Source of the DNA: Sabulitectum sp964571965
GTDB taxonomy: Bacteria; Fermentibacterota; Fermentibacteria; Fermentibacterales; JCC-6
Reading direction: 5' to 3'
DNA length: 22,812 nucleotides
Assembly (NCBI GenBank): GCA_964571965.1
Contig: CAZNFQ010000031.1
Location: 1 to 22,812 of the forward strand
The notes under the pieces were generated by a model. That model was not told where the DNA came from. It saw only the letters and a program-made list of their open reading frames with translations, and made no database searches. The translations under genes and the position numbers were made by a program. Shown one piece after another: positions 14,660-22,244 of this stretch (position 1 is the first letter of the stretch; every line of letters starts with the position of its first letter).

Positions 14660-17256
14660 TTTTTTTCCTTAGTGAGGGGAAATGCTCCGTTCCTCATTTT
14701 TTCCACTGTTTCTTTCACCAGGTTTTCGAACTGGTCCTGAATGGAGTCAAGCTCATCACCTGTGATTTCTTCGAAGGTCACGTCGCCATTACCTTCAAGG
14801 TGGATGTAGCATGCAGCGGTTTCCGGCGGGTATCCGTTCTGCAGTGCCAGGTTCCTGTAGAAAGGCAGCTGAAGTTTTAATTCCTTCAGCATGTTCTTTA
14901 CGGTTATTCCCCTGGGTCTTCCGGTTTTAAGGTCTGCAAGAATAAGTTGCCCCGGGCTGTCTTCGAAGATAAGGTCGATGCGTCCCCGGGCCGGGCAGCC
15001 GGCCACGGTTCCCTCCACCGGGATCTCGCTTCCCATGTATCTCCAGTTTCTTCTTTTCAGCTCTTTTCTGAGTTCCTCGATGGCGTCTGCCGTATGCTTT
15101 ATCCATATCTCCGAGAGTTTTTCAGAGCCCAGCATTATCTCGAGCTCCGATTCATCGGCGGCGCGCTGTACGGGACCTGCCGCAGGCGAATCCGTTGACA
15201 GGCAAAGCTCGACGCATTCGTGAACCAGGATGCCCCTGTTCAGAGGGTCGGGTTCCGATCTTACGGGGAAATCCTCGGGGGTCCGTACCTTCCAGAGGTT
15301 CTCCACCATGAACTGGAAGGGATTTCTGAGATAGTTTTCAAGCATGGTGGCGCTGATACGATGCCCGGTGAAAAAACCCGGCCCGATCATTCCGCAGTAT
15401 GAAGCTTCGAAGGATGGGTTCTCGTAATCGAAGAGCAGCCTTTCCCGCTGGGCAAGAAGGGAAGAAGAGAGGAAGGGGGGATTTTCCGGAAAGTCCAGCG
15501 TCACCCATGGCATGGAGGGAATGTTCTCCCGCAGAACGGTATTCCTGAAGGGGTTTTCCGGTTCGTCCTTCAACCGCAGAAGAAAGGGAGAGAGGGCAAC
15601 GGAGTTCCCCTTTAAATCGGTGTTCTCCGCAAGGATCACCAGTTTTTCTTCCGCAGCTTCGAACACCTGTCTCAGCAGGAATGCGTCTTCGGTTTCCCTG
15701 TTGTCCGGTGAAGGCATTTGCAGAAGTTCTTTCATTTCCACGGGCAGTCTGGGATCGTTCACCGTTCTGCCGGGGAATTTTCCCTCCTCCATTCCGGTGA
15801 GGATCACCGCCTTGAAAAGAGTTCCCCTTGTTTTCTCGGGAGACAGTATCCTGACCCCGTTTCTGTCCCCATCTGCAATTTTCACCGGTTCTTCCAGGGC
15901 TTTCTCCACAAGTTTTCTGAACAGAGCAAAAGGAACTTCCCCTTCGACGATGAACTTCCTTCGGTTCAGGACCGTATCGAAACAGTAACCGGGCAGTGAC
16001 TCAGGGCAAAGTGCATTCAGTGCTTTTCTCATGCGTCTCAGGTATTTTTCAGGCGGGGCACCGGATGGCATCTTTCCAAAATACGCGGCTATGGTTTCCG
16101 TGAACGGGAAGCGGGTTTTCATCATGTGGTCCATGCCGAACCGGGCTCCGGTTTCAGCTGCCCTTGCAGAATAGCCGGAAGGACCCGGAGTGTCCGGTGC
16201 GGTGACCATTCCCGTGGAGAGCAGCCCCTGGATGTCAGTGTGGTGAAAATTGCTGTCGGCAAGGGCATTCAATCTGATTATCAGTCTTCCCCAGGGAAGA
16301 TCCGCCGCCTTCACCGTAAGGTGGGTTTCGCAGGGGATCCCGCAACAGTAGAGTTCGGTTTTCACAGACCGCGCGCTGTCTCCCGATGCCACCACGGCAA
16401 CCTGTTTCAAAGGGATATCCAGTTTTTTTATTTCGTTCACCACCGCCCCGGTAAAGGCCGTACCGCTGCCGCACCTTTTCAGGGATATGGCCCGATTCTC
16501 CTGAAGAGCCTTGCCGGTTAGAAGATTTTCCGCGAACTGAGCATTGGCGGAGAGAGAATGGCTGCCATCCACCCGGTGAAGGTCTTCTCTTCTGTACAGG
16601 TCTTTCAGAAAATCCAGTGTTCTCACGAAGGCCTTCCGCCAGTGATGTGAAGGATGAACCGGCGAGAACCATTTTATATCGGTAAGTGACGCCAGTTTTT
16701 TTATGTAGTTTCTCTGGCCGGGGTTCAGATCGTAGAAGCCGTAAAACATCACCCTTTCGTACATTCGTGCGCCGGAAGGACCCTTCCTTGCTGTAATGTC
16801 CTGCGTAAAGGGAAATTCCGAATCCCTCAGCTTCTGGTATTCCTTGAACCTCTCCGCGGTTTTCGCAACCTCGGTATCAGGTTCCCTCATGCTTTGTGAC
16901 TGGATTTCGAACATTTCTGCGGTAATGCCGTTCTCGATGAGATTTTCGAAGAAAGAGGCGGCTGCCCACGCTGAATTCAGTTCATATCCAGCGTGATAAG
17001 CAAGGGTAATGCTCTGGGGGACGGAGATCTTTTCCCATGTGAGCGTTTCCGCAAGAGACCTGGCCAGAAGAGGAATTCCCGGGAAGAAACTTACTCCGGT
17101 AACCGGTTCCGGGATAAGTTCTGCAAGCCTTGCAGCAAGATGAGAACCTGCGGTTACAATGGCTGTGCCGCCATTCGAACCTGTGCGGGAGAATTCCGTT
17201 ATCCAGTTTTTTTCAAGGGCTCTCCAGTGACCAAGATGCACCGACAGGAGGGCCAC
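14644..17256 (-). CDS. addB: AddB-like PD-(D/E)XK nuclease / inactivated-helicase subunit, lacking Fe-S cysteines
   Basis: This 870-residue protein is encoded directly before the AddA-like gene and has the RecB-family nuclease motif at its C-terminus: D761 in G-R-I-D, D775-L-K777-T-G and Q796-L-P-F-Y800. The N-terminal part has no Walker A motif, consistent with a non-motor partner. In classical AddB an Fe-S cluster is held by one Cys before the nuclease and a Cys cluster after it. Here the first position reads N645-P-F-Q-F-M instead of C-P-F, and the protein ends without any C-terminal Cys cluster. The cluster therefore seems absent. The GTG start overlaps the preceding TAG by one base (TAGTG), and the TGA stop lies in an ATGA with the AddA-like gene. 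An alternative is another AddB/RexB-type or PD-(D/E)XK family subunit. Confidence 0.82.
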   Translation of the reverse strand: MALLSVHLGHWRALEKNWITEFSRTGSNGGTAIVTAGSHLAARLAELIPEPVTGVSFFPGIPLLARSLAETLTWEKISVPQSITLAYHAGYELNSAWAAASFFENLIENGITAEMFEIQSQSMREPDTEVAKTAERFKEYQKLRDSEFPFTQDITARKGPSGARMYERVMFYGFYDLNPGQRNYIKKLASLTDIKWFSPVHPSHHWRKAFVRTLDFLKDLYRREDLHRVDGSHSLSANAQFAENLLTGKALQENRAISLKRCGSGTAFTGAVVNEIKKLDIPLKQVAVVASGDSARSVKTELYCCGIPCETHLTVKAADLPWGRLIIRLNALADSNFHHTDIQGLLSTGMVTAPDTPGPSGYSARAAETGARFGMDHMMKTRFPFTETIAAYFGKMPSGAPPEKYLRRMRKALNALCPESLPGYCFDTVLNRRKFIVEGEVPFALFRKLVEKALEEPVKIADGDRNGVRILSPEKTRGTLFKAVILTGMEEGKFPGRTVNDPRLPVEMKELLQMPSPDNRETEDAFLLRQVFEAAEEKLVILAENTDLKGNSVALSPFLLRLKDEPENPFRNTVLRENIPSMPWVTLDFPENPPFLSSSLLAQRERLLFDYENPSFEASYCGMIGPGFFTGHRISATMLENYLRNPFQFMVENLWKVRTPEDFPVRSEPDPLNRGILVHECVELCLSTDSPAAGPVQRAADESELEIMLGSEKLSEIWIKHTADAIEELRKELKRRNWRYMGSEIPVEGTVAGCPARGRIDLIFEDSPGQLILADLKTGRPRGITVKNMLKELKLQLPFYRNLALQNGYPPETAACYIHLEGNGDVTFEEITGDELDSIQDQFENLVKETVEKMRNGAFPLTKEKKWQGK

Positions 17257-18029
17257 TAGGTTACATCCGCCTCTTCCATGGATTTCCAGAGACGCTTCCT
17301 GTCCCTGGGCATTCTGTATGTGGAACCGCCAACGATGACCTTAAGTTTCTGAAGGGGTATTCTTTCGAAGAGTTCACTGTGGGGGCCGTCGCCGTAGACT
17401 TCCTCCAGGGCAAGTTTTTCCGTTCCGGCAACCACTATGGGAGTTATTTTAGCCTCCAGGGCGGCGTCAACTATTTTCGCGGTTCCAACCTTGTTCACGA
17501 AGTAGCTCTCGCTGATGCAGTCGGCTCCGAAAACGGGAACTGCATTGTCGCTTATGGCAGTGGCAATTCTGGAATCTGCAATGAGTTTTACCTTGAACCC
17601 GTGGTTCTTGAGGAGCTTTGCGGATTCTACCCCTTCCTCTCCGGGTTTGGAGCGGGTCTGGTAGATAAGCTCTATTCTGTTCTTCCGGTGCTCCAGAGCC
17701 CGAAGCACACTGCCGCTGTTAGAGTGGCAGAGGATGCGGTTGTTGGAGTTTGCCAGAGCCTTGTACAGCTGAATGCCCGATGCTGAAGACTCGGTTCTTA
17801 TCTGTTTCTGAAGCTCTTTGGCCACTTCCTTCTGAAGGAAGAGCGGTTCCTGTTCCAGGCTGTTCGCCAGATAGTGAAGCGAGACCATGTCGCCTGCCCT
17901 TTCCCGAAGCTGATCCGGGAGGTCAGGTCCCTTAAGGAAACCCAGGACTATATGATTCAATACTTTTATGTATATTCCGGTGGCTCCGGATTTTGTGTCT
18001 TCGGTGATTTTATCGAGAATCTCTTTCAT
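17256..18029 (-). CDS. eIF2B alpha/beta/delta-family protein (MtnA / ribose-1,5-bisphosphate isomerase-like fold)
   Basis: This 257-residue protein matches the archaeal/bacterial eIF2B-alpha-like family. Cys101 in I-L-C-H-S-N-S-G-S-V and Asp170 in F-G-A-D-C-I, followed by N-K-V-G-T, align with the catalytic Cys and Asp of sugar-phosphate isomerases of this fold (MtnA, R15P isomerase). An isomerase activity is therefore possible. The protein is shorter than MtnA or R15P isomerase (over 300 residues), so the substrate is open. The ATG at 18029 is preferred, preceded by AAAGGAG at about eleven bases; TTG at 18053 is an in-frame alternative. It heads the operon with addB and addA. No functional link to DNA repair is known to me. 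Confidence 0.82.
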   Translation of the reverse strand: MKEILDKITEDTKSGATGIYIKVLNHIVLGFLKGPDLPDQLRERAGDMVSLHYLANSLEQEPLFLQKEVAKELQKQIRTESSASGIQLYKALANSNNRILCHSNSGSVLRALEHRKNRIELIYQTRSKPGEEGVESAKLLKNHGFKVKLIADSRIATAISDNAVPVFGADCISESYFVNKVGTAKIVDAALEAKITPIVVAGTEKLALEEVYGDGPHSELFERIPLQKLKVIVGGSTYRMPRDRKRLWKSMEEADVT

Positions 18030-18055
18030 TGGAAGCGGGACTCCTTTCTCCAATT

Positions 18056-18799
18056 ATGGCTCCTAATAAAACGAGAAATGCCGGCCGTCAACTGCTGATA
18101 CTCAGGAACAGGATAAAGGACCTCGAGGACAGTTCCAAAATGCCGTCATTAAGGCGGCGTGAGGCGGGTCTTCTTCTTGAGCTTGGCCAGAGGGACGAGG
18201 CTGTTGCGGTGGCGACTTCACTTGCAGAGACGAATGCCCGGGATGGAAGTGCCCTTGCTTTCCTTGCCGATGTACTTGCTTCCGCCGGCAGATGGGCCTC
18301 TGCTGAAAAGACTTTCACAGCCGCAGCCGGGCTGTGCGCCGAAACTGGAAGAGAGGAAAAGGCAGAGGCACTGTACGCCGGGCCGGTGTTCCTTCTGGCC
18401 GAGGCAAGGGGAGATTTTGAAACCTGCTTGCAGGTTGCCCCTTTCCCCCTTCTGAGGAACAGAGCCCTCAGGCTTTCCGGCCATGAATCCGGTGAGTCCT
18501 CGCAACCGGATTCGTCACCCTGGCGGGAACTCTTCATACTGGAAAAGGTACACAAACAGGGAAATGTTTCTCTGCTTTCCGGAATTCTCGACCACTGGAA
18601 GGCGGGAGAGGCAGAATGGCGATGGAGGATACTCTTCGAGGGTGCATTCCTGGAGTATTCCTCAGGAGAAGTTTCCAGGCAGTGGGGCGATTACCTGAGG
18701 GAGACCGGGAAAAAGGTTCTCGATCCCAGGTACCCCGGGGAGCGTAAAGCCCTGAAAAGGCTTCTCCGGGGGTATTTTGTCAAAAACTCTCGCCAGTAG
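18056..18799 (+). CDS. TPR-like helical-repeat protein of unknown function
   Basis: The protein is alpha-helical, Ala/Leu/Glu-rich and without a signal peptide. Residues about 29-95 (L-L-L-E-L-G-Q-R-D-E-A, then A-L-A-F-L-A-D-V-L-A-S-A-G-R-W-A-S-A-E) resemble two tetratricopeptide-type helix pairs. The C-terminal half is unrecognised. The start is uncertain. ATG at 18056 lacks a Shine-Dalgarno and lies on the promoter of the divergent operon; ATG at 18140 has GAGG eleven bases upstream and would give 219 residues. A weak TTGGAA-N17-AATTAT promoter (18029-18057) would suit the later start. It ends in TAG, 41 bases before gmd, and may be co-transcribed with it. TPR modules usually bind proteins; the partner is unknown. 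Confidence 0.65.
   Translation: MAPNKTRNAGRQLLILRNRIKDLEDSSKMPSLRRREAGLLLELGQRDEAVAVATSLAETNARDGSALAFLADVLASAGRWASAEKTFTAAAGLCAETGREEKAEALYAGPVFLLAEARGDFETCLQVAPFPLLRNRALRLSGHESGESSQPDSSPWRELFILEKVHKQGNVSLLSGILDHWKAGEAEWRWRILFEGAFLEYSSGEVSRQWGDYLRETGKKVLDPRYPGERKALKRLLRGYFVKNSRQ
18063..18091 (-). promoter_or_regulatory. Sigma-70-type promoter for the eIF2B-like/addB/addA operon
   Basis: On the minus strand TTGACG (complement of 18086-18091), a 17-base spacer and TATTAG (complement of 18063-18068) lie about 35 bases before the ATG at 18029. The match and spacing are good. It falls inside the 5' part of the divergent TPR-like gene if that gene starts at 18056. Confidence 0.6.
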
Positions 18800-18840
18800 T
18801 ATCTTACTCCCGGTTTTATTCTGCGGGAAAGGAAGAACTT

Positions 18841-19821
18841 TTGAAAAAGGCTCTTATAACCGGAATTACCGGACAGGATGGCTCTTACCTTACGGAACTG
18901 CTTCTGGACAAAGACTATACCGTTCACGGTATAGTGCGCAGAGCAAGCAGTTTCAACCGTCAGCGCATTGAACACCTCATCCAGGATCCGGATATCTACA
19001 ACAGCAGGCTCTTTCTCCACTACGGAGACATGACCGACTCCAGCGCCCTTAACAGGATAATAGAGAAGACCGAGCCCGATGAAGTTTACAACCTTGCCGC
19101 CCAGAGCCATGTGGGCATATCCTTCGGTGTTCCCGAGTACACCTGCGACGTTGACGCAATTGGTGTGGTCAGGCTTCTGGATGCCCTGCGTGAAACAGGA
19201 ATGGCAGGCACCACAAGATTTTATCAGGCTTCCACCAGTGAGCTTTTCGGCTCCAGCGCGCCCCCTCAGAGCGAGAACACTCCCTTCAGACCCAGAAGCC
19301 CCTATGCCGCCGCAAAGCTCTGCGCTCACTGGATGGTGGTGAATTACCGTGAAGGTTACAACATGCATGCTTCCAGCGGAATTCTCTTCAACCATGAATC
19401 TCCCAGGAGGGGAGAGAATTTCGTAACCAGGAAAATCGCCCAGGGAGCTGCCAGAATAAAAAAGGGACTTGCCGGGAGCCTCATGCTTGGCAACCTTGAT
19501 TCCATGAGGGACTGGGGTCATGCAAGGGACTACGTAAAGGCAATGCATTCAATGCTTCAGCAGCCGGAGGCCGATGACTATGTCATTGCCACAGGTGAGA
19601 TGCATTCAGTCAGGGAATTTCTGGAAGTGGCCTTCGGCTGCCTCCAGTTGAACTGGTGTGATTTTGTTAAGACCGATCCCCGATATCTCAGGCCCACCGA
19701 GGTTGACGCCCTCTGCGGCGATGCTTCCAAAGCCCGAAGAGTTCTGGGATGGGAACCTGAAACCGACTTCGCCTCCCTTGTGGGAGAGATGGTTGATGCC
19801 GAGATGAAACGGCTCAGCTGA
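18841..19821 (+). CDS. gmd: GDP-mannose 4,6-dehydratase
   Basis: This 326-residue short-chain dehydrogenase/reductase converts GDP-mannose to GDP-4-keto-6-deoxymannose, the precursor of GDP-fucose, GDP-rhamnose and related surface sugars. The NAD(P)-binding loop reads G-I-T-G-Q-D-G (8-14), followed by V-R-R-A-S-S. The catalytic residues appear as S131-T132 with E134 (S-T-S-E-L-F-G) and Y155-x3-K159. R-P-T-E-V-D and L-G-W-E-P near the end are family hallmarks. It is shorter than E. coli Gmd (373) but complete. The start is TTG with AAGGA (18829-18833) seven bases upstream, giving the canonical MKKALITGITGQDG. The stop is TGA, in frame with the next gene, which has its own GGAGGA Shine-Dalgarno and ATG. 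Confidence 0.95.
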   Translation: MKKALITGITGQDGSYLTELLLDKDYTVHGIVRRASSFNRQRIEHLIQDPDIYNSRLFLHYGDMTDSSALNRIIEKTEPDEVYNLAAQSHVGISFGVPEYTCDVDAIGVVRLLDALRETGMAGTTRFYQASTSELFGSSAPPQSENTPFRPRSPYAAAKLCAHWMVVNYREGYNMHASSGILFNHESPRRGENFVTRKIAQGAARIKKGLAGSLMLGNLDSMRDWGHARDYVKAMHSMLQQPEADDYVIATGEMHSVREFLEVAFGCLQLNWCDFVKTDPRYLRPTEVDALCGDASKARRVLGWEPETDFASLVGEMVDAEMKRLS

Positions 19822-19836
19822 ATCCGGAGGAATACT

Positions 19837-21075
19837 ATGTCAACTGTTAGACCTTTCAGGGGCCTCAGGCCCGGAAGAGAATTTGCCGAGAAGATAGCTT
19901 CTCCCCCTTATGATGTGCTCGATTCAGACGAAGCGAGAAGTTTAGTGAAAGACAATCCCCTGAGCTTCCTCCGTGTTGTGAAGCCCGAGGTGGATCTGAG
20001 CCCCGGTGTGGATCTTTACAGTGACCCGGTCTACCAGCAGGGTGCCAGGAATCTCAGGCGCCTTATGGAAGACGGCCTGATGAACCAGGACAGAAATCCC
20101 TGCTTCTACTTTTACAGGCAGATAATGGGTGACCATTCACAGACAGGTCTCGTGGCCTGTGTTTCCGCGGAAGACTACGACAACGATGTGATAAAGAAGC
20201 ATGAATTCACCAGGAAAGACAAGGAAGAGGATCGCATACGTCACATAGAGACCCAGAACGCCCAGTGCGGTCCTGTTTTTCTTACATACCCTGATCACTC
20301 CGGTCTCGATGCCATTCAGGAAAAGGTCTGCCTCGGTGAACCTGAGTACGATTTCACAGCCGATGACGGGATCAGGCACACATTGTGGGTTGTATCGGAC
20401 CCGGAGGTGTCAGCCGGGATCGAGAGGTTGTTCGGGGAGGAAGTTCCCACCCTCTATGTTGCCGACGGACATCACAGGAGCGCTTCAGGTGCCATAATCG
20501 CCAGAAGACGCAAAAGCAGCAATCCGGGACACACCGGCAGGGAAGAGTACAACTACTTTCTTGCGGTGATATTCCCGGAAACCCAGATGAAGATAATGTC
20601 CTACAACAGGGTGGTTCAGGATCTCAGGGGGAGAACCCCGGAAGAGTTCCTGAAAGAGATCTCCGCTTCCTTCTCCATTGAGAAGACCGGCAGGAAAGAA
20701 CCCCTGTCCAGTCAGGAGTACTCCATGTACCTCGACGGCAGCTGGTACACCCTTAAGCCCCTTCCGGGAACCTTCCCAGCGGACCATCCGGTGAAGAGCC
20801 TGGATGCCAGTATACTCCAGGAGAACCTTCTTGAACCCGTGCTTGGGGTGGATGACCCCAGAACCGCTTCTCACATCAACTTCGTGGGAGGGATCAGGGG
20901 AACCGGGGAACTGGAGAGACTGGTGGATCAGGGGAAATACACCGTTGCTTTCTCCCTGTATCCCGTATCGGTGGAGCAGCTTATGGCGGTTGCAGACAGC
21001 GGAAACGTCATGCCTCCGAAATCCACATGGTTCGAGCCTAAGCTCAGAAGCGGGCTGGTGATCCATGTGCTTTAG
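19837..21075 (+). CDS. DUF1015 family protein
   Basis: This 412-residue protein matches the DUF1015 family throughout: N-terminal V-R-P-F-R-G-L-R...S-P-P-Y-D-V, K-K-H-E-F-T-R-x-x-K-E-x-D-R central motif, and A-D-G-H-H-R at 209-214, which is its hallmark. The function is not firmly established. The D-G-H-H-R motif resembles that of ParB/SerK-like enzymes, where free serine kinase activity has been described, so a nucleotide-dependent phosphotransfer role is conceivable but unproven here. It lies 15 bases after gmd with a clear GGAGGA Shine-Dalgarno, and its end overlaps the next gene by 11 bases. No signal peptide; cytoplasmic. Confidence 0.88.
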   Translation: MSTVRPFRGLRPGREFAEKIASPPYDVLDSDEARSLVKDNPLSFLRVVKPEVDLSPGVDLYSDPVYQQGARNLRRLMEDGLMNQDRNPCFYFYRQIMGDHSQTGLVACVSAEDYDNDVIKKHEFTRKDKEEDRIRHIETQNAQCGPVFLTYPDHSGLDAIQEKVCLGEPEYDFTADDGIRHTLWVVSDPEVSAGIERLFGEEVPTLYVADGHHRSASGAIIARRRKSSNPGHTGREEYNYFLAVIFPETQMKIMSYNRVVQDLRGRTPEEFLKEISASFSIEKTGRKEPLSSQEYSMYLDGSWYTLKPLPGTFPADHPVKSLDASILQENLLEPVLGVDDPRTASHINFVGGIRGTGELERLVDQGKYTVAFSLYPVSVEQLMAVADSGNVMPPKSTWFEPKLRSGLVIHVL

Positions 21076-21559
21076 AACAGCCCTCAGCTCTGTGATCATG
21101 GTTGCGGTGCTCACTGCTTCAGGGTGCACCAACCATCCTGCATCCGATTCCGTGAAGGCATTCACCATGGCCATGGCGGACTCTTCCTGGACCGATGCCT
21201 GGAACATGCTTACTCCCGGCACACAGACAGCCTGGGATTCCACCGCGGTAATCATGCAGAGATTCGGCTACACTGAGAGCAGCCAGTATCTTTCCACCCT
21301 TGCAACTCCCGTGACCCCTGAAGAGTTCGCCCAGCTTACAGGAGAGCTCCTTTTCGTGAGGATGGCACAATCATATCCTGAAACCGCTGATCTTTCAGGC
21401 GAGGTCAGGGGGGTGGAACTCACGGATTCCGTGACTGCCCTTGTTACCGTTGCCACGGTGGACGGACCCCAGATAATTCCCGTGAGGCTCATCGATGACA
21501 GGTGGCTTATAGATCTTACCACCCTTACTCCACCGGCTGCTGAAGCCCCGGGTGAGTAA
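21065..21559 (+). CDS. Small predicted lipoprotein of unknown function
   Basis: This 164-residue protein has a hydrophobic N-terminus and a lipobox A-S-G-C with the lipidated Cys at residue 21. The mature part (S-V-K-A-F-T-M-A-M-A-D-S-S-W-T-D-A-W-N-M-L-T-P) resembles NTF2/DUF4878-like small lipoproteins, in which a helix is followed by a curved sheet; G-P-Q-I-I-P-V-R-L-I-D-D-R-W-L-I-D would be the last strand pair. That fold call is inference. The ATG lies inside the end of the DUF1015 gene (11-base overlap), with a weak GGTGA upstream, so translational coupling is likely. It ends in TAA. Confidence 0.75.
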   Translation: MCFRTALSSVIMVAVLTASGCTNHPASDSVKAFTMAMADSSWTDAWNMLTPGTQTAWDSTAVIMQRFGYTESSQYLSTLATPVTPEEFAQLTGELLFVRMAQSYPETADLSGEVRGVELTDSVTALVTVATVDGPQIIPVRLIDDRWLIDLTTLTPPAAEAPGE

Positions 21560-21580
21560 ATTCATGGAGTACGCCCTGTT

Positions 21581-22234
21581 TTGCTGAAGAAATACGCCAG
21601 TGAGCTGAAGAAGTCGGAATACAGAAGGAGCCAGCTCAAGGCCGCCCTTCTTTTCATGTGCGGCATTATCGTTTTCGCGGTGATTGCCGGTATTCTTTTC
21701 CGCCAGAGTCCGTATCAGCCCCCTGCGGGAAGAATGGGAATCGCAAGCGACTTCCCCCGGGGGACCTGGTTCAATACCGAAGAATCCCTGAGCATTTTCG
21801 ACCAGCTCAGAGGGCACATCGTGGTTGTTCTGTTCAACGACTTCAATACCCTGGCCGACCTGGAGGATCTGAACCGTCTCTGCTGCATCGACAGCACCTT
21901 CGCGGATCAGCCTGTGGCCTGTATAGTGGTTTCTGCGGGAAGGCAGGTCGCCATGACCGATTCCCTGGTGAACCAGTGGCACATTCGATTCCCTGTGCTT
22001 GCGGATCCGGACTGTGCCGTCATGGACAACTTCGGCGTCAGAGCACTCCCCGCGGTGATAATAATCGACACGGCATCGAGGATCGCCGCAAGATACTATG
22101 AAGACTGGAACCTGGTGCCGCTGGAGGAAATCATCTACGATCTCATGGATCAGGGTGTTGCCACCAGATCACTGGCACCGGACAGATATGAACCCTGCCC
22201 GGCGGAAACCATGCCGGACTGCACCACAGAATAG
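21581..22234 (+). CDS. Membrane-anchored thioredoxin-fold protein without CxxC
   Basis: This 217-residue protein has a basic N-terminus and one membrane segment (about 22-40), leaving the rest outside the cytoplasmic membrane. Residues 58-180 or so look like a TlpA/AhpC-type thioredoxin fold: W-F-N-T...L-R-G-H-I-V-V-V-L-F-N, then F-P-V-L-A-D-P-D-C-A-V-M-D-N-F-G-V and the cis-Pro strand A-L-P-A-V-I-I-I-D. The active-site CxxC position after the first strand is F-N-D-F-N-T-L, without Cys. A C-C pair appears slightly later (N-R-L-C-C-I-D). Ordinary thiol-disulfide exchange is therefore doubtful. The start is TTG at 21581 with GGAG eleven bases upstream, which is weak. It lies 21 bases after the lipoprotein gene and 10 before sat. 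Confidence 0.75.
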   Translation: MLKKYASELKKSEYRRSQLKAALLFMCGIIVFAVIAGILFRQSPYQPPAGRMGIASDFPRGTWFNTEESLSIFDQLRGHIVVVLFNDFNTLADLEDLNRLCCIDSTFADQPVACIVVSAGRQVAMTDSLVNQWHIRFPVLADPDCAVMDNFGVRALPAVIIIDTASRIAARYYEDWNLVPLEEIIYDLMDQGVATRSLAPDRYEPCPAETMPDCTTE

Positions 22235-22244
22235 CGAGGACATG

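Noticed and set aside
19819..19872. A further UGA readthrough fusing gmd to the DUF1015 gene, which is in the same frame
   Set aside because: A clear GGAGGA Shine-Dalgarno and ATG follow, both proteins are full length, and the nearest hairpin (GGGCC-TCA-GGCCC) has its loop 43 nt away with no G at the loop start. It also shows that short hairpins do occur by chance.
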